Shown piece after piece: positions 34,184-43,866 of a stretch of 64,000 nucleotides of DNA. Source of the stretch: Methanobacteriota archaeon. Lineage in GTDB: Archaea > Halobacteriota > Methanomicrobia > Methanomicrobiales > Methanomicrobiaceae. Location of the stretch: positions 1 to 64,000 of the forward strand of contig JAENYT010000001.1 in assembly GCA_016841665.1 (NCBI GenBank). Direction: 5' to 3'. Position numbers and translations under genes: made by a program. Below the pieces are notes generated by a model, which saw nothing but the letters and a program-made list of their open reading frames with translations, made no database searches and was not told the origin of the DNA. Position 1 is the first letter of the stretch; the number at the start of each line of letters is the position of its first letter.

Positions 34184-35197
34184 ATGTCATCAACATCGAG
34201 ACCACGCAGGGGTTCACTTGCCTACAGCCCGCGCAAGCGCGCCAGCAGCCAGGTACCACGCTACAATTCCTGGCCTGAATACGAAGGTGAGCCGGTCCTG
34301 CAAGGCTTTGCCGGGTATAAAGTCGGTATGACGCATGTCATCATGGTCGATGACCATAAAAACAGCCCCACCGAGGGCAAGGATATCATGGTTCCGGTCA
34401 CGGTCGTCGAAATTCCCCCCATGAAAGTGGTGGGTATCCGTGCCTACAACGCTGACACCTATGGCAAGCATGCATGTGCGGAGGCCTGGACAAACCAGTG
34501 TGACGAAGCGCTGGGGGGCAGGATTCCTCTCCCCAAGAAAGACAATGCCGAGGATGCGCTTAACCGCATCAGGACCCTCGCCGGGGAGGGCAAGGTCGTC
34601 GAGATCTTCGCTCTCATGCACACCCAGCCTGCCAAGCTGACCGGTGTTCCGAAGAAGGTTCCCGATCTCATGGAGGTCCGCGTGGCGGGAGGCAGCATCG
34701 CAGACCGCCTCGAATTTGCGGCATCAATGCTCGGGAACGAGGTCAACGTGGACAATGTAGTCAAAAGCGGGCAGTATGTGGACGTCACGGCGGTCACGCG
34801 CGGCAAGGGCACGCAGGGACCGGTCAAGCGCTGGGGCATCCAGGTGCGCAAGGGCAAGCACTCCAGGGGCGGAAAAAAGCGCCACATCGGTAACCTCGGC
34901 CCGTGGACGCCGCACCATGTCCGCTGGCAGGTCCCCCAGATCGGCCAGACTGGATACCAGCAGCGCACCGAATTCAACAAGCGGATTCTCAAGATCAGCG
35001 AAAACGGCGAGGGCATCAACCCCGACGGTGGGTTTCTCCACTACGGGCTGGTGCGGAACCGGTACGTGATGATCAAGGGATCCATTCCCGGACCGAACAA
35101 GCGGTTGATCCGCATGCGGCCTGCAATCCGCCAGCGCGAGCACGTGGAACGCACACCGGCGATCGAATATCTGAGCGTCGCAAGCAAGCAGGGGTGA
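34184..35197 (+). CDS. rpl3: 50S ribosomal protein uL3
   Basis: Archaeal-size uL3 (337 residues), which reaches the peptidyl transferase centre. [21 protein letters not shown] at the start and [13 protein letters not shown] with the conserved basic tip are diagnostic. It opens the compact ribosomal run; GAGGAT ten bases upstream of ATG 34184 serves as ribosome binding site, and the operator-like repeats lie 70-130 bases upstream. Confidence 0.97.
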   Translation: MSSTSRPRRGSLAYSPRKRASSQVPRYNSWPEYEGEPVLQGFAGYKVGMTHVIMVDDHKNSPTEGKDIMVPVTVVEIPPMKVVGIRAYNADTYGKHACAEAWTNQCDEALGGRIPLPKKDNAEDALNRIRTLAGEGKVVEIFALMHTQPAKLTGVPKKVPDLMEVRVAGGSIADRLEFAASMLGNEVNVDNVVKSGQYVDVTAVTRGKGTQGPVKRWGIQVRKGKHSRGGKKRHIGNLGPWTPHHVRWQVPQIGQTGYQQRTEFNKRILKISENGEGINPDGGFLHYGLVRNRYVMIKGSIPGPNKRLIRMRPAIRQREHVERTPAIEYLSVASKQG

Positions 35198-35202
35198 ACT
35201 GA

Positions 35203-35949
35203 ATGAAGGCACAGGTAAGAGCAATTGACGGAACCGTAACACGCGGGATCGATCTTCCCGCGGTATTCGGAGAGGAATACCGGCCCGATCTCATTAAAAA
35301 GGCGGTTCTGGCACTCCAGAGCACCAGGTACCAGCCCCACGGGACCGATCCATTCGCGGGCATGAAGACCTCTGCAGAGTCCTGGGGAAGCGGTCGCGGC
35401 GTCGCACAGGTCCCCCGTATCAAAAACGGATCACGGGTCGCACGGATCCCCCAGGCCGTCGGTGGAAGGGCGGCACACCCCCCGAAAGTCGAGAAGATTC
35501 TCGTCAAGAGGATCAACAAACAGGAGAAGAGGAAAGCGCTTCGTTCGGCAATCGCTGCCACCTGCAACCTAGAATTGGTGACAGCTCGCGGCCATCTCGT
35601 GGACGGCGAGATCCCCGTTATCCTCGAGGACGCGTTCGAGAACATCGCCACCACCGCCGAGATCATCGGGATCCTCAAGGCGATCAACGTCTTCGCTGAT
35701 GTCGAGCGGGCAAAGAACAGCAAGAAGGTCCGTGCAGGCCGCGGCAAGATGCGCGGGCGCCGCTACAAACAGCGCAAGAGCGTGCTTATCGTGACCGGCG
35801 AAACTCCGCTGCGTGCGGCACGCAACCTCGCCGGCGTCGATGCGGTGAGCGTCGGACAGCTGAATACCGAACTGCTTGCGCCGGGAACCCATGCGGGTCG
35901 CCTGACCATCTGGACCGAGGGCGCACTGAAAAAGCTGGAGGAACTCTGA
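35203..35949 (+). CDS. rpl4: 50S ribosomal protein uL4
   Basis: A 248-residue archaeal uL4 with the exit-tunnel loop region (AESWGSGRGVAQVPRI and GRAAHPPK) and the C-terminal archaeal/eukaryal extension. It starts five bases after uL3 with GGGGTG as ribosome binding site overlapping the uL3 end. Confidence 0.97.
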   Translation: MKAQVRAIDGTVTRGIDLPAVFGEEYRPDLIKKAVLALQSTRYQPHGTDPFAGMKTSAESWGSGRGVAQVPRIKNGSRVARIPQAVGGRAAHPPKVEKILVKRINKQEKRKALRSAIAATCNLELVTARGHLVDGEIPVILEDAFENIATTAEIIGILKAINVFADVERAKNSKKVRAGRGKMRGRRYKQRKSVLIVTGETPLRAARNLAGVDAVSVGQLNTELLAPGTHAGRLTIWTEGALKKLEEL

Positions 35950-36198
35950 ATGATTCTCAAGTACCCGTTCGTCACGGAAAAGGCGACCATGATGCTGGAA
36001 CGAGAGGGAAAACTCCAGTTTCTGGTGCAGCGCGAGGCGAACAAGCAGGATATCAAACGCGTGGTCGAAGATCTGTTCGACAAGGAAGTATCGAGCGTCC
36101 GCACGATAATGACCATGAAAGGAGAGAAGAAGGCCATTGTCGGGTTTGTGGATGAAAAGGCAGCCGAGGAGATCCTGAGCAGACTGGGCATCATGTAG
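35950..36198 (+). CDS. rpl23: 50S ribosomal protein uL23
   Basis: An 82-residue uL23 near the tunnel exit, binding site for SRP and chaperones. YPFVTEKATMMLE and KRVVEDLFDKEV are typical of the archaeal form, which lacks the bacterial tunnel loop. Its ATG directly follows the uL4 stop without spacing. Confidence 0.97.
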   Translation: MILKYPFVTEKATMMLEREGKLQFLVQREANKQDIKRVVEDLFDKEVSSVRTIMTMKGEKKAIVGFVDEKAAEEILSRLGIM

Positions 36199-36207
36199 GT
36201 GAGCACG

Positions 36208-36924
36208 ATGGGAAAACGCATCATAGCACAGAATCGAGGACGGGGCGGCCCCGTCTACCGGGCGCCCTCGCACAAGTACAAGGCGGCGCTCCGTCACCAG
36301 GGCGTGGGCGATACGACCGTATTCGGAAAAGTGGTCGATATCGAGCACGATCCCGCACGCCATGCGCCAATCGCGCTGGTGAAGCTGGAAGAAGGAAAGA
36401 AAGTCTTCATGCTCGTCACCGAGGGTCTCGGTGTCGGCGACGATGTCGCATGGGGGCCTGAAGCGACCGTGAAGAACGGCAACACGCTCGCCCTGCAGGA
36501 CATCCCGATCGGCGCCTACGTCTGCAATATCGAAGCGCGGCCCAACGACGGAGGCAAATTCGTGCGGTCGAGCGGCGTGCAGGCCCAGGTCATCGGCAAG
36601 TCCGAGGACCGTGTCGGCATAAGGATGCCGAGTGGAAAACACAAGTGGTTCCACAACCTCTGCCGTGCAACGGTCGGTATCGTTGCCGGTGGAGGCAGGG
36701 GCGAGAAGCCGTTTGTCAAAGCGGGCAAGAAGTATCACAAGATGAAATCCCAGGCGCAGAAGTATCCGAGGGTCAAGGGTGTCTGCATGAACGTTATCGA
36801 TCACCCGTTCGGTGGCGGAGGCCACCAGCATGTAGGAAGGCCCAAGACGATCGCACGCGGCACGTCTCCGGGCCGGAAAGTCGGATCCATTGCTGCCCGG
36901 CGCACGGGTAAGTGGAAGAAGTAA
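36208..36924 (+). CDS. rpl2: 50S ribosomal protein uL2
   Basis: The 238-residue uL2 supports subunit association and the peptidyl transferase centre. The conserved HPFGGGGHQHVGRPKT near the C terminus contains the essential histidine. I take ATG 36208 (MGKRIIAQNRGRG) because AGGTGAG lies seven bases upstream; GTG 36199 would place the ribosome binding site inside the gene. Confidence 0.97.
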   Translation: MGKRIIAQNRGRGGPVYRAPSHKYKAALRHQGVGDTTVFGKVVDIEHDPARHAPIALVKLEEGKKVFMLVTEGLGVGDDVAWGPEATVKNGNTLALQDIPIGAYVCNIEARPNDGGKFVRSSGVQAQVIGKSEDRVGIRMPSGKHKWFHNLCRATVGIVAGGGRGEKPFVKAGKKYHKMKSQAQKYPRVKGVCMNVIDHPFGGGGHQHVGRPKTIARGTSPGRKVGSIAARRTGKWKK

Positions 36925-36937
36925 GGGTGGTTGAACG

Positions 36938-37351
36938 ATGGCGAAAAAGACACAAAAACGACTGCCAAGGCGGAAAGAAGAGTTTACCTATCATGGGTAC
37001 AAGGTCGAGGATCTCCAGCAGATGGGGATTTCCGAACTGATGCCCATCATGCCTTCGAGAGTCCGCAGAAAGTTCGTACGCGGGCTGTCCCGCGACGAAG
37101 AAAAGCTGATCTCCGAGATCAAGGTGGGAAAGGAGCGCATCAGGACGCATCTCCGGGACATGGTTATCCTGCCGGAGATGGTCGGAAAGACCATTGAGAT
37201 CCACAATGGCAAGGATTTCGTCAGGGTCGAAATCCAGCCCGAGGCGGTGTTCCACTACTTCGGCGAGTTCGCCCTGACGCGAAGGAGAGTTGCCCACGGC
37301 AGCGCCGGTATCGGTGCAACCCGGTCGAGTAAATACGTGCCCCTGAAGTGA
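36938..37351 (+). CDS. rps19: 30S ribosomal protein uS19
   Basis: A 137-residue archaeal uS19 in the 30S head, with the archaeal N-terminal extension and the conserved core [14 protein letters not shown] and the basic [12 protein letters not shown] end. Its TGA overlaps the possible ATG at 37351 of uL22. Confidence 0.97.
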   Translation: MAKKTQKRLPRRKEEFTYHGYKVEDLQQMGISELMPIMPSRVRRKFVRGLSRDEEKLISEIKVGKERIRTHLRDMVILPEMVGKTIEIHNGKDFVRVEIQPEAVFHYFGEFALTRRRVAHGSAGIGATRSSKYVPLK

Positions 37352-37356
37352 TGGAT

Positions 37357-37818
37357 ATGGCAAGGACAGGTTATTCAAGCAAGCTGGAGGGAGAGGGGAT
37401 CGCGCGCGCCAAAGCGAACGAACTTCCCGTCTCTCCCAAGCACTCGATCGAGATTGCACGCTTCGTGAAAGGAAAGACCACAAAAGAGGCAATCGCCTAT
37501 CTCGAAGATGTGGTCGCCCTGAAGAAGGCCATTCCCTTCAAGCGGTTCAACCGCAACGTCGCCCACAAGCGCGGCCTTGAGGGCTGGGATGCAGGACGGT
37601 ATCCGGTCAAGGCATCCGAGGCATTCATCCGGCTGCTCAAGTCGGTGGAGAAGAATGGCGAGTATTCCGGCCTCGACGGTGAAAATCTCAAGATTGTGCA
37701 CGTTTCTGCAAACAGGGGGCGGGGCTTTCGCGCCTTCTTTCCCCGTGCAATGGGGCGGGCTACCCCGAAACGGCGGGAAACCGTGAACATTGAGATCATC
37801 GTACGGGAGGTGGAATAA
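37357..37818 (+). CDS. rpl22: 50S ribosomal protein uL22
   Basis: A 153-residue archaeal uL22 lining the exit tunnel, with [26 protein letters not shown] and the loop [20 protein letters not shown]. Three starts are possible (GTG 37348, ATG 37351, ATG 37357); I prefer 37357 (MARTGYS) because it matches the family start. The TAA overlaps the ATG of uS3. Confidence 0.96.
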   Translation: MARTGYSSKLEGEGIARAKANELPVSPKHSIEIARFVKGKTTKEAIAYLEDVVALKKAIPFKRFNRNVAHKRGLEGWDAGRYPVKASEAFIRLLKSVEKNGEYSGLDGENLKIVHVSANRGRGFRAFFPRAMGRATPKRRETVNIEIIVREVE

Positions 37819-38525
37819 TGGCAAATGAACGGCGGTTTATTGAAGACGGCGTCCGCAAAGCGCGCGTAGAAAAGTTCCTCACCCGTGAGCTCAAACGAGC
37901 TGGCTATGGCGGTATGGACATTGTCCGCACCCCTCTCGGGACGCAGGTGACCATCTTTGCTGAAAAGCCCGGCATCGTCATCGGCAAAGGCGGCAAGGTG
38001 GTCCGCGAGCTGACGCAGAATCTCGGCACCATGTTCGCGATCGAGTCGCCGCAGGTCGAGGTCCAGCAGGTCGAGAACCCGAACTTCAACGCCCAGATCA
38101 TGGCAGAGCGCCTTGCGAATTCACTCGAGCGCGGCTGGTACTTCCGTAAAGCGGGCAACAGCGTGATCCGCCGGGTCATGGAGTCGGGAGCGCTTGGCTG
38201 CGAAGTCGTTCTCTCGGGAAAACTGACCGGCTCCCGCGCCCGGGTCCAGAAGTTCGTGCAAGGCTATGTCAAGCATTCCGGTGAACCGAGCGAGACCATT
38301 GTGGAGAAGGGATTTGCTGTGGCGATCAAGAAGCTGGGCACCATCGGTGTGCAGGTGAAGATCGTGCCGCCCGGCGCCAAGCTCCCCGATCACTTCGAGG
38401 TGCTCGAGCCGCAGCCCGAAGAAGCCGAGGAGGAGATCGAACTGACTCCCGAGGCGATCGGCGAAGAGATCGATGCAGAACTCGAAGAGATGGAAGATAT
38501 CCCCGTCCCCGAGGAGGAGTACTGA
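37818..38525 (+). CDS. rps3: 30S ribosomal protein uS3
   Basis: The 235-residue uS3 lines the mRNA entry channel. A KH domain with GKGGKVVRELTQ (GXXG loop) lies at about residues 55-75. The C-terminal 35 residues are very acidic (repeated EEAEEEIELTP, EELEEME), an archaeal extension with no bacterial counterpart. Confidence 0.97.
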   Translation: MANERRFIEDGVRKARVEKFLTRELKRAGYGGMDIVRTPLGTQVTIFAEKPGIVIGKGGKVVRELTQNLGTMFAIESPQVEVQQVENPNFNAQIMAERLANSLERGWYFRKAGNSVIRRVMESGALGCEVVLSGKLTGSRARVQKFVQGYVKHSGEPSETIVEKGFAVAIKKLGTIGVQVKIVPPGAKLPDHFEVLEPQPEEAEEEIELTPEAIGEEIDAELEEMEDIPVPEEEY

Positions 38526-38729
38526 ATGGCGATCTTTCGTGCACGTGAGGTGGCCCAGTTCTCCGATGTCGAACTCGAAGAGCAGCTGGCCAAGCTGCAG
38601 CTCGAGGTCCTGCAGGAGAACGGCAAAGTCAGCGCAGGCGGTGCGATGGAGAACCCGGGGCGCATCCGTGAACTCAGGCGGACCATCGCACGGATCAAAA
38701 CGGAGCAGTCCTCCAGGCAGATGAAATGA
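38526..38729 (+). CDS. rpl29: 50S ribosomal protein uL29
   Basis: A 67-residue two-helix protein near the tunnel exit, with GGAMENPGRIRELRRTIARIKTE as the conserved core. It begins right after the uS3 stop and overlaps the RNase P gene by four bases. The translation factor SUI1/aIF1 that follows uL29 in some archaea is absent here. Confidence 0.96.
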   Translation: MAIFRAREVAQFSDVELEEQLAKLQLEVLQENGKVSAGGAMENPGRIRELRRTIARIKTEQSSRQMK

Positions 38730-39007
38730 TCACCCCGCAGAATGTGATCCGGCATGAGCTGATCGGCCTTCGGGTGCGCGTGGCAGACTCCTCGAATCCC
38801 CGCCAGATCGGGATTGAGGGTACCATCGTCGACGAGACCAAAAACATGCTGGTGATCATGACGCGTGAGGGGCAAAAGAGGATCCAGAAACGGTATGCGA
38901 CATTTGACCTGCGTCTTCCCGATGATACCCGGGTACGGGTTGATGGGTCGATTCTGGTCATGCAGCCTGAAAAGAGAACAGGCATGCGAATCAGGAAGTT
39001 GAGGTAA
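38726..39007 (+). CDS. rnp1: RNase P protein component 1 (Rpp29/Pop4)
   Basis: The 93-residue Rpp29 protein pairs with Rpp21 to help the RNase P RNA recognise pre-tRNA. It has the Sm-like barrel with LIGLRVRVADSSNP and GTIVDETKNMLVI. It sits in its standard place between uL29 and uS17, coupled by an ATGA overlap. Confidence 0.95.
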   Translation: MITPQNVIRHELIGLRVRVADSSNPRQIGIEGTIVDETKNMLVIMTREGQKRIQKRYATFDLRLPDDTRVRVDGSILVMQPEKRTGMRIRKLR

Positions 39008-39010
39008 CAT

Positions 39011-39337
39011 ATGGCAAGAAACATCGGATTGAACGTTTCCATTCCTGAAAAGGAATGTGATGACGTGAACTGTCCATTCCACGGCATTTTACCGGTGCGC
39101 GGCCAGGTGATCACCGGTAAAGTCGTGAGTGACAAGATGCAGGGATCGGTCGTGGTCGCACGGGATTACCTGCACTACGTGAAGAAATACAAGCGCTATG
39201 AAAAGCGCAGTTCAAAGCTCCACGCTCACAATCCGCCGTGCATAGGCGCCAAAGTCGGCGACAGCGTCAAGATCGCCGAGTGCAGGCCCCTGAGCAAGAC
39301 GAAGACATTTGTTGTCGTGGAGGTGGCTAAGGAATGA
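39011..39337 (+). CDS. rps17: 30S ribosomal protein uS17
   Basis: A 108-residue archaeal uS17 with the N-terminal archaeal extension carrying [10 protein letters not shown], a Cys pair often seen in methanogens, and the OB-fold core [21 protein letters not shown]. Its stop overlaps the uL14 start. Confidence 0.97.
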   Translation: MARNIGLNVSIPEKECDDVNCPFHGILPVRGQVITGKVVSDKMQGSVVVARDYLHYVKKYKRYEKRSSKLHAHNPPCIGAKVGDSVKIAECRPLSKTKTFVVVEVAKE

Positions 39338-39732
39338 AAGCAAAACAGTCGCGGACCCCGCGTGCGATCGCCACCGGGTCGAGACTGGTGTGTGCAGACA
39401 ACACGGGCGCCCGCCTCGTCCAGATCGTGTCGGTGGACGGCTACCATGGTGTCCGCCGCCGCCAGCCGAAGCTCGGCCTCGGGGACATGGCAACGGTGAC
39501 CGTGAAGAAGGGAACGCCCGACATGCGGCGTAAACTCGTCAAAGCAGTCGTCATCCGCCAGAAAAAGGAGATCCGCAGGATCGACGGGCTTCGCCTCTCG
39601 TTCGAGGATAACGCCATGGTGGTGACCAACGAGCGCGGCGAGCCTCGCGGCACCGAGATCAAGGGTGCGGTCGCGCGTGAAGTCGCCGAGCGCTTCCCCA
39701 AGATCGGGTCGATGGCCACCATCATCGTGTGA
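39334..39732 (+). CDS. rpl14: 50S ribosomal protein uL14
   Basis: A 132-residue uL14 at the factor-binding face and subunit bridge. [17 protein letters not shown] and [27 protein letters not shown] are fully typical. ATGA overlap with uS17. Confidence 0.97.
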   Translation: MKAKQSRTPRAIATGSRLVCADNTGARLVQIVSVDGYHGVRRRQPKLGLGDMATVTVKKGTPDMRRKLVKAVVIRQKKEIRRIDGLRLSFEDNAMVVTNERGEPRGTEIKGAVAREVAERFPKIGSMATIIV

Positions 39733-39743
39733 GGTGCAGAGAC

Positions 39744-40109
39744 ATGGTACGAATGGCAAGCAAACAGCCCAGAAAACAGCGCAAAGCGCGCATTACCGCA
39801 CCTCTGCACGTTCGCGGCAACTTCCTCCGCGCCCCGCTCTCTTCTGAGCTGCGGGAGAAGTACGGCCGCCGGAATGCCCGGGTCATCCAGGGCGACACGG
39901 TGAAAGTGCTCCGCGGCGACTTCGCCGGTGAGGAGGGGATCGTCGATGCGGTGGATACCGGCAAGTACAGGGTGCTGGTGCACGGGGTGTCGCTCACGAA
40001 AAGCGACGGAACTGAGGTTCCGCGCCCGGTCGACACCTCGAACCTCCAGATCGTGAAGCTGAATCTCAAAGACAAGCGCCGTGAAGAACACCTGGAGGCG
40101 AAGAAATAA
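39744..40109 (+). CDS. rpl24: 50S ribosomal protein uL24
   Basis: A 121-residue archaeal uL24 with the KOW motif VIQGDTVKVLRGDFAGEEGIV. The frame opens five codons earlier (39729), but GAGGTG at 39731-39736 is seven bases before ATG 39744, which sets the start at MVRMASKQPRKQRK. The TAA overlaps the ATG of eS4. Confidence 0.96.
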   Translation: MVRMASKQPRKQRKARITAPLHVRGNFLRAPLSSELREKYGRRNARVIQGDTVKVLRGDFAGEEGIVDAVDTGKYRVLVHGVSLTKSDGTEVPRPVDTSNLQIVKLNLKDKRREEHLEAKK

Positions 40110-40834
40110 TGTCCGGACACCAGAAGAGGCTGACAGCCCCGAATGCATGGAGTATCGCCAAGAAGGCCAACACGTTCATCACCAAGACCGCCCCCGGGCC
40201 GCATACCAAAGATGCAATGCCTGTTGCGGTCTGGCTGAGGGACCACATGGGCCTTGCCCGCAACATGAAGGAGATCAAGAAGATCCTCTCAAGCCGCGCC
40301 GTCATCGTGAACGGCAAACCGGCAAGGGACCCGAAGCTGGGCATCGGGGTCTTCGACATCATCTCGATCCCGGCAATGCAGAAGCACTACCGGATTCTCC
40401 TCGACAAACGGGGCAACTTCGTCTCAATCGAGATCACCGAGGAAGCGGCAAAGACACGCCTGTGCAAGATCCGCAACAAGACCGAGGTGAAAGGCGGCAA
40501 AGTGCAGCTCAACCTCCGCTATGGGGTCAATATCATCGCCGACCACAGTTACCGCCCGCGCGATTCGGTGGTCCTCTCGCTCGAGGAGTCCAACCATTAC
40601 GCGATCGTCGATCATTTCCCCTTTTCTGAGGGTAATGTGGCGATGGTCATCGGCGGCCGTCACTCGGGAAAAGTCGGCAGAATCGCCGAAATTATCGACA
40701 CCGCCGGCAGCATTCCCAACAAGGTGATCCTGGATGAGCTGGAGACCGGCACCAGGTTCGACACCATCGACACCTACGTCTTTATGGTGGGCAGGGAAGA
40801 GCCCGCGGTGAAAGAGTGGGGGATTGAAGCATGA
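40109..40834 (+). CDS. rps4e: 30S ribosomal protein eS4
   Basis: The 241-residue eS4 is an archaeal/eukaryal 30S protein with an S4-like domain (LRDHMGLARNMKEIKKILSS) and a KOW segment (GGRHSGKVGRIAEI). It has no bacterial counterpart at this operon position. Coupled to uL24 and uL5 by overlapping stop/start codons. Confidence 0.97.
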   Translation: MSGHQKRLTAPNAWSIAKKANTFITKTAPGPHTKDAMPVAVWLRDHMGLARNMKEIKKILSSRAVIVNGKPARDPKLGIGVFDIISIPAMQKHYRILLDKRGNFVSIEITEEAAKTRLCKIRNKTEVKGGKVQLNLRYGVNIIADHSYRPRDSVVLSLEESNHYAIVDHFPFSEGNVAMVIGGRHSGKVGRIAEIIDTAGSIPNKVILDELETGTRFDTIDTYVFMVGREEPAVKEWGIEA

Positions 40835-41337
40835 GCACAATGCGGGATCCTCTGATCTACAAGGTGGTCGTGCACATGAGCGTCGGCGAGGCCGGTGAGA
40901 AGCTCACCAATGCCGAACACATCATGCGGGAGATCACCGGGCAGCAGCCCATTCGCGTGATGGCCAAGCGTACGCAGCCCGCATTCGGCATCCGCAAGGG
41001 CCAGCCCATGGGATGCAAGGTCTCCCTGCGAGGAGATGTGGCGGAAACCTTTGTTGCGACCGCACTGGATATCGTCGAACGCCGGCTGAGTGCCACACAG
41101 TTCGATAAAAACGGCAATTTCGCCTTCGGAATCGAGGAGCATACCGATTTCCCCGGACAGTCGTACGACCCGTCGATCGGTATCTATGGCATGGACGTCG
41201 CGGTGATCCTGGAGCGCCGGGGCAAGCGTATCGCTCGCAGGCTCATCGAACAGAAAAAACTGCCGGAAAAGCAGCGTGTTTCCCGCGAGGATGCAATCGG
41301 CTTCCTGCAGGAACGCTACCAGGTGGAGGTGATCTGA
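40831..41337 (+). CDS. rpl5: 50S ribosomal protein uL5
   Basis: A 168-residue archaeal uL5 that contacts 5S rRNA and P-site tRNA, with [18 protein letters not shown] and [22 protein letters not shown]. The TGA overlaps the uS14 ATG. Confidence 0.97.
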   Translation: MSTMRDPLIYKVVVHMSVGEAGEKLTNAEHIMREITGQQPIRVMAKRTQPAFGIRKGQPMGCKVSLRGDVAETFVATALDIVERRLSATQFDKNGNFAFGIEEHTDFPGQSYDPSIGIYGMDVAVILERRGKRIARRLIEQKKLPEKQRVSREDAIGFLQERYQVEVI

Positions 41338-41516
41338 TGGCACAGAAAACGACAAAGAAGAGCGACCGCTCAACCGCGACCCCATTCGGGCGCGGGGCGC
41401 ATGAGTGCAAGATGTGCGGACGCAAACAGGGGCTTGTCAGGCGCTACAATATCATGCTGTGCCGGCAGTGCTTCCGTGAATGGGCCTCGAAGATTGGGTT
41501 TAAAAAGATGGACTGA
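41337..41516 (+). CDS. rps14: 30S ribosomal protein uS14, zinc form
   Basis: This 59-residue gene starts at ATG 41337 (overlapping the uL5 stop) and reads [20 protein letters not shown], then a zinc ribbon with cysteines at 24, 27, 42 and 45 (CKMCGRK and CRQCFREW), ending IGFKKMD. It binds 16S rRNA in the 30S head. The four-cysteine form is the archaeal and ancestral one. Confidence 0.97.
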   Translation: MAQKTTKKSDRSTATPFGRGAHECKMCGRKQGLVRRYNIMLCRQCFREWASKIGFKKMD

Positions 41517-41527
41517 GGTGAAGAGAA

Positions 41528-41920
41528 ATGGCAAGACTGAATCCAATCGCAGATGCGATGAGCACCATTAAAAATGCCGCAGATACCGGGAAAGGCGAGT
41601 GTATCGTCGAGCCGGCAAGCAAACTGCTGGGTGCGATGCTCGGCATCATGAAAGAGAAAGGCTATATCTCGGACTTCGAGTTCGTCGAAGACGGCCGAGG
41701 CGGCCAGTTCCGCATCAGCCTCAGCGGCCGCATCAACAAATGCGGTGCCATCACGACGAGGTACTCGGTGAAGGCCGGCGACATGGAATTCTGGGAGACC
41801 CAGTATCTGCCGGGCAAGGATTTCGGAATACTCCTTCTTTCCACCTCAAAGGGCGTGCTCTCCCATGAGGGTGCCAGGAAAGAGGGTGTCGGTGGCGAAT
41901 TGCTGGGATATGTCTACTGA
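41528..41920 (+). CDS. rps8: 30S ribosomal protein uS8
   Basis: A 130-residue uS8 binding the central domain of 16S rRNA. Diagnostic parts are [13 protein letters not shown] at the start and [29 protein letters not shown] at the end. GAGGTGAAG eight bases upstream of the ATG is the ribosome binding site. Confidence 0.97.
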   Translation: MARLNPIADAMSTIKNAADTGKGECIVEPASKLLGAMLGIMKEKGYISDFEFVEDGRGGQFRISLSGRINKCGAITTRYSVKAGDMEFWETQYLPGKDFGILLLSTSKGVLSHEGARKEGVGGELLGYVY

Positions 41921-41931
41921 GGGATAGATCA

Positions 41932-42456
41932 ATGGGAGTCGAAAGGAGAGTTGAGGTTCCCGAGGGCGTGAACGCGGCGTTTGAAGGCAGATTCCTGCGC
42001 GTCACCGGCCCGAAGGGGACACTCGAGCGAAACATGCGCTATCCTCAGGTGGAGGTGTCCTGTGACGGGACCGAGTTTGTGGTGTCCACGCAGTCTGACC
42101 GGCGAAAAATCACGGCGATGTGCGGGACCTTTGCCGCTCATGCACGCAACATGTTCAAGGGCGTCGTCGACGGCTACGAATACCAGATGAAGGTAGTCTA
42201 CAGCCACTTCCCGATCCAGCTGAAGATCTCCGGAAACAAGGTGGAAATCACCAATTTCCTCGGCGAGCGCGAGCCCCGGTTTGCAAGGATCGACGAGGGC
42301 GTCGATGTCAAACTGGGCAACGACGAGGTCACCATTACCGGCATCGACAAGGAATCGGTGGGAACAACTGCCGCCCGCATCGAGGCAGCCACCCGGGTGC
42401 GCCACCGCGACCCGCGGGTGTTCCAGGACGGTATCTATATTGTGGGCAAGGCGTGA
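41932..42456 (+). CDS. rpl6: 50S ribosomal protein uL6
   Basis: A 174-residue archaeal uL6 near the sarcin-ricin loop. Two homologous halves are visible; VTGPKGTLERNMRYPQVEV marks the first and NFLGEREPRFARI with VRHRDPRVFQDGIYIV the second. Its TGA overlaps a possible start of eL32. Confidence 0.97.
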   Translation: MGVERRVEVPEGVNAAFEGRFLRVTGPKGTLERNMRYPQVEVSCDGTEFVVSTQSDRRKITAMCGTFAAHARNMFKGVVDGYEYQMKVVYSHFPIQLKISGNKVEITNFLGEREPRFARIDEGVDVKLGNDEVTITGIDKESVGTTAARIEAATRVRHRDPRVFQDGIYIVGKA

Positions 42457-42461
42457 TGCAG

Positions 42462-42890
42462 ATGGCAGATGAAAAAACGAGACTGATCCGGGAACGCGCT
42501 CAGAAGAGGGCCACATTCAGGCGCCAGGGTGCGAGCCGCAAAAAGAAGCTCGAGGACACGTGGAGAAGACCGCGCGGCCTGCAGAGCAAGCAGAGAAGAC
42601 AGTATCGCGCAAAAGGCCGCCACCCGAGGCCCGGCTACGGTGCACCTGCCGCAGTCCGCGGGTACCACCCCTGCGGGCTTAGGGAGGCGCTCGTATTCAA
42701 TACCGCCGAGCTCGAAGGGCTGGACCCCGAGATGTTCGCGGTGAGGATCGGCGGCAGCGTGGGGATGAAAAAGCGCTCTGCAATCCAGGCAAAATCCCTG
42801 GAATACGGACTGAAAGTGCTGAACCCCAAGGAGATCACGGTCCCCGAACCGGTGGAAGAACCTGAGCCGGAGGTGGAAGAGGATGAGTGA
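42462..42890 (+). CDS. rpl32e: 50S ribosomal protein eL32
   Basis: The 142-residue eL32 has the basic core WRRPRGLQSKQRRQYRAKGR and GYGAPAAVRGYHPCG and ends in an acidic tail ([11 protein letters not shown]). ATG 42456 (overlapping the uL6 stop) and ATG 42462 are both possible; I prefer MADEKTRL. Its stop overlaps the eL19 start. Confidence 0.96.
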   Translation: MADEKTRLIRERAQKRATFRRQGASRKKKLEDTWRRPRGLQSKQRRQYRAKGRHPRPGYGAPAAVRGYHPCGLREALVFNTAELEGLDPEMFAVRIGGSVGMKKRSAIQAKSLEYGLKVLNPKEITVPEPVEEPEPEVEEDE

Positions 42891-43335
42891 TCTTGCAAAC
42901 CAGAAACGCATCGCTGCAGCCGTCCTGAAATGCGGGGTGAACCGTGTCTGGATGGATGCAGAGCGTGCGTCCGATATCGAGAACGCCATCTCCCGCGACG
43001 ATGTCAGGACTCTTGTCGAGGAAGGCGCAATTTCCGCCCGGCCCAAGAGGGGAGTCAGCCGCGGGCGGGCCCGCATCAAGGCCGAAAAACGCAGTTACGG
43101 CCACTGTAAAGGGTCCGGTCGGAGAAAGGGTGCTGCGGGAGCCCGCAACCCCAGCAAACGGCAGTGGATAAGGAAGATCAGGGCAATGAGGCGCGAACTG
43201 CGCACCCTTCGCGATGACGGGACCATCGACAGCCATGTCTATCGGATAATGTACCGCAAAGCTGCGGGAGGCCAGTTCCGCAGTGTGGCGCACATGAAGG
43301 CGCAGCTGGAATCCATCACAGGGAGGATGAGCTAA
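42883..43335 (+). CDS. rpl19e: 50S ribosomal protein eL19
   Basis: A 150-residue helical, very basic protein: [20 protein letters not shown] at the start and [20 protein letters not shown] in the basic arm are diagnostic. It bridges the subunits on the archaeal/eukaryal ribosome. Overlaps the end of eL32 by eight bases. Confidence 0.97.
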   Translation: MSDLANQKRIAAAVLKCGVNRVWMDAERASDIENAISRDDVRTLVEEGAISARPKRGVSRGRARIKAEKRSYGHCKGSGRRKGAAGARNPSKRQWIRKIRAMRRELRTLRDDGTIDSHVYRIMYRKAAGGQFRSVAHMKAQLESITGRMS

Positions 43336-43337
43336 CC

Positions 43338-43865
43338 ATGGCATCTGGAGCACGTTATTTCGTCCCGTTCCGCAGGCGGAGAGAGGGGAAAACCGACTAT
43401 TACAGGCGGATGAAGCTCCTTCTCTCTGACAAGCCGAGATTTGTCGTCCGGAAGACCAACCGACAGATCATCACACAGTTTGTGGAGGCGCACATGGAGG
43501 GCGACCGCACACTCATCGCGGCCTATTCCAGTGAGCTCGGCGATTATGGCTACAAGGGATCGACCGCAAACACGCCGGCTGCGTATCTGACCGGCATGCT
43601 CTGTGCGGTCAAGGCAATGAATGCAGGATACAGCGAGGGAATTCTCGATATCGGGCTTAACCGCGCAAGTACCGGCGCACGCGTCTTCGCGGCGCTGAAG
43701 GGAGCGGTTGAGGCCGGGTTCGAGATCCCGCACGGCGAGAGTATCCTCCCCGAGGACGATCGGGTGAAAGGAGGCCATATTGCCGAGTATGCACCGGAAC
43801 GAGCGGGTGACCTCGTTGAACACGTTGAATCGGTTGCTGAAGCAATCATGAAGGAGCTGAAGTAA
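43338..43865 (+). CDS. rpl18: 50S ribosomal protein uL18
   Basis: A 175-residue archaeal uL18 that binds 5S rRNA with uL5. It has [18 protein letters not shown] and [21 protein letters not shown]. It follows eL19 after two bases. Confidence 0.97.
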   Translation: MASGARYFVPFRRRREGKTDYYRRMKLLLSDKPRFVVRKTNRQIITQFVEAHMEGDRTLIAAYSSELGDYGYKGSTANTPAAYLTGMLCAVKAMNAGYSEGILDIGLNRASTGARVFAALKGAVEAGFEIPHGESILPEDDRVKGGHIAEYAPERAGDLVEHVESVAEAIMKELK

Positions 43866-43866
43866 C

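Noticed and set aside
35569-36831. A 420-residue minus-strand frame across uL4-uL2
   Set aside because: Shadow of highly expressed ribosomal genes; no start signal and no recognisable domain.
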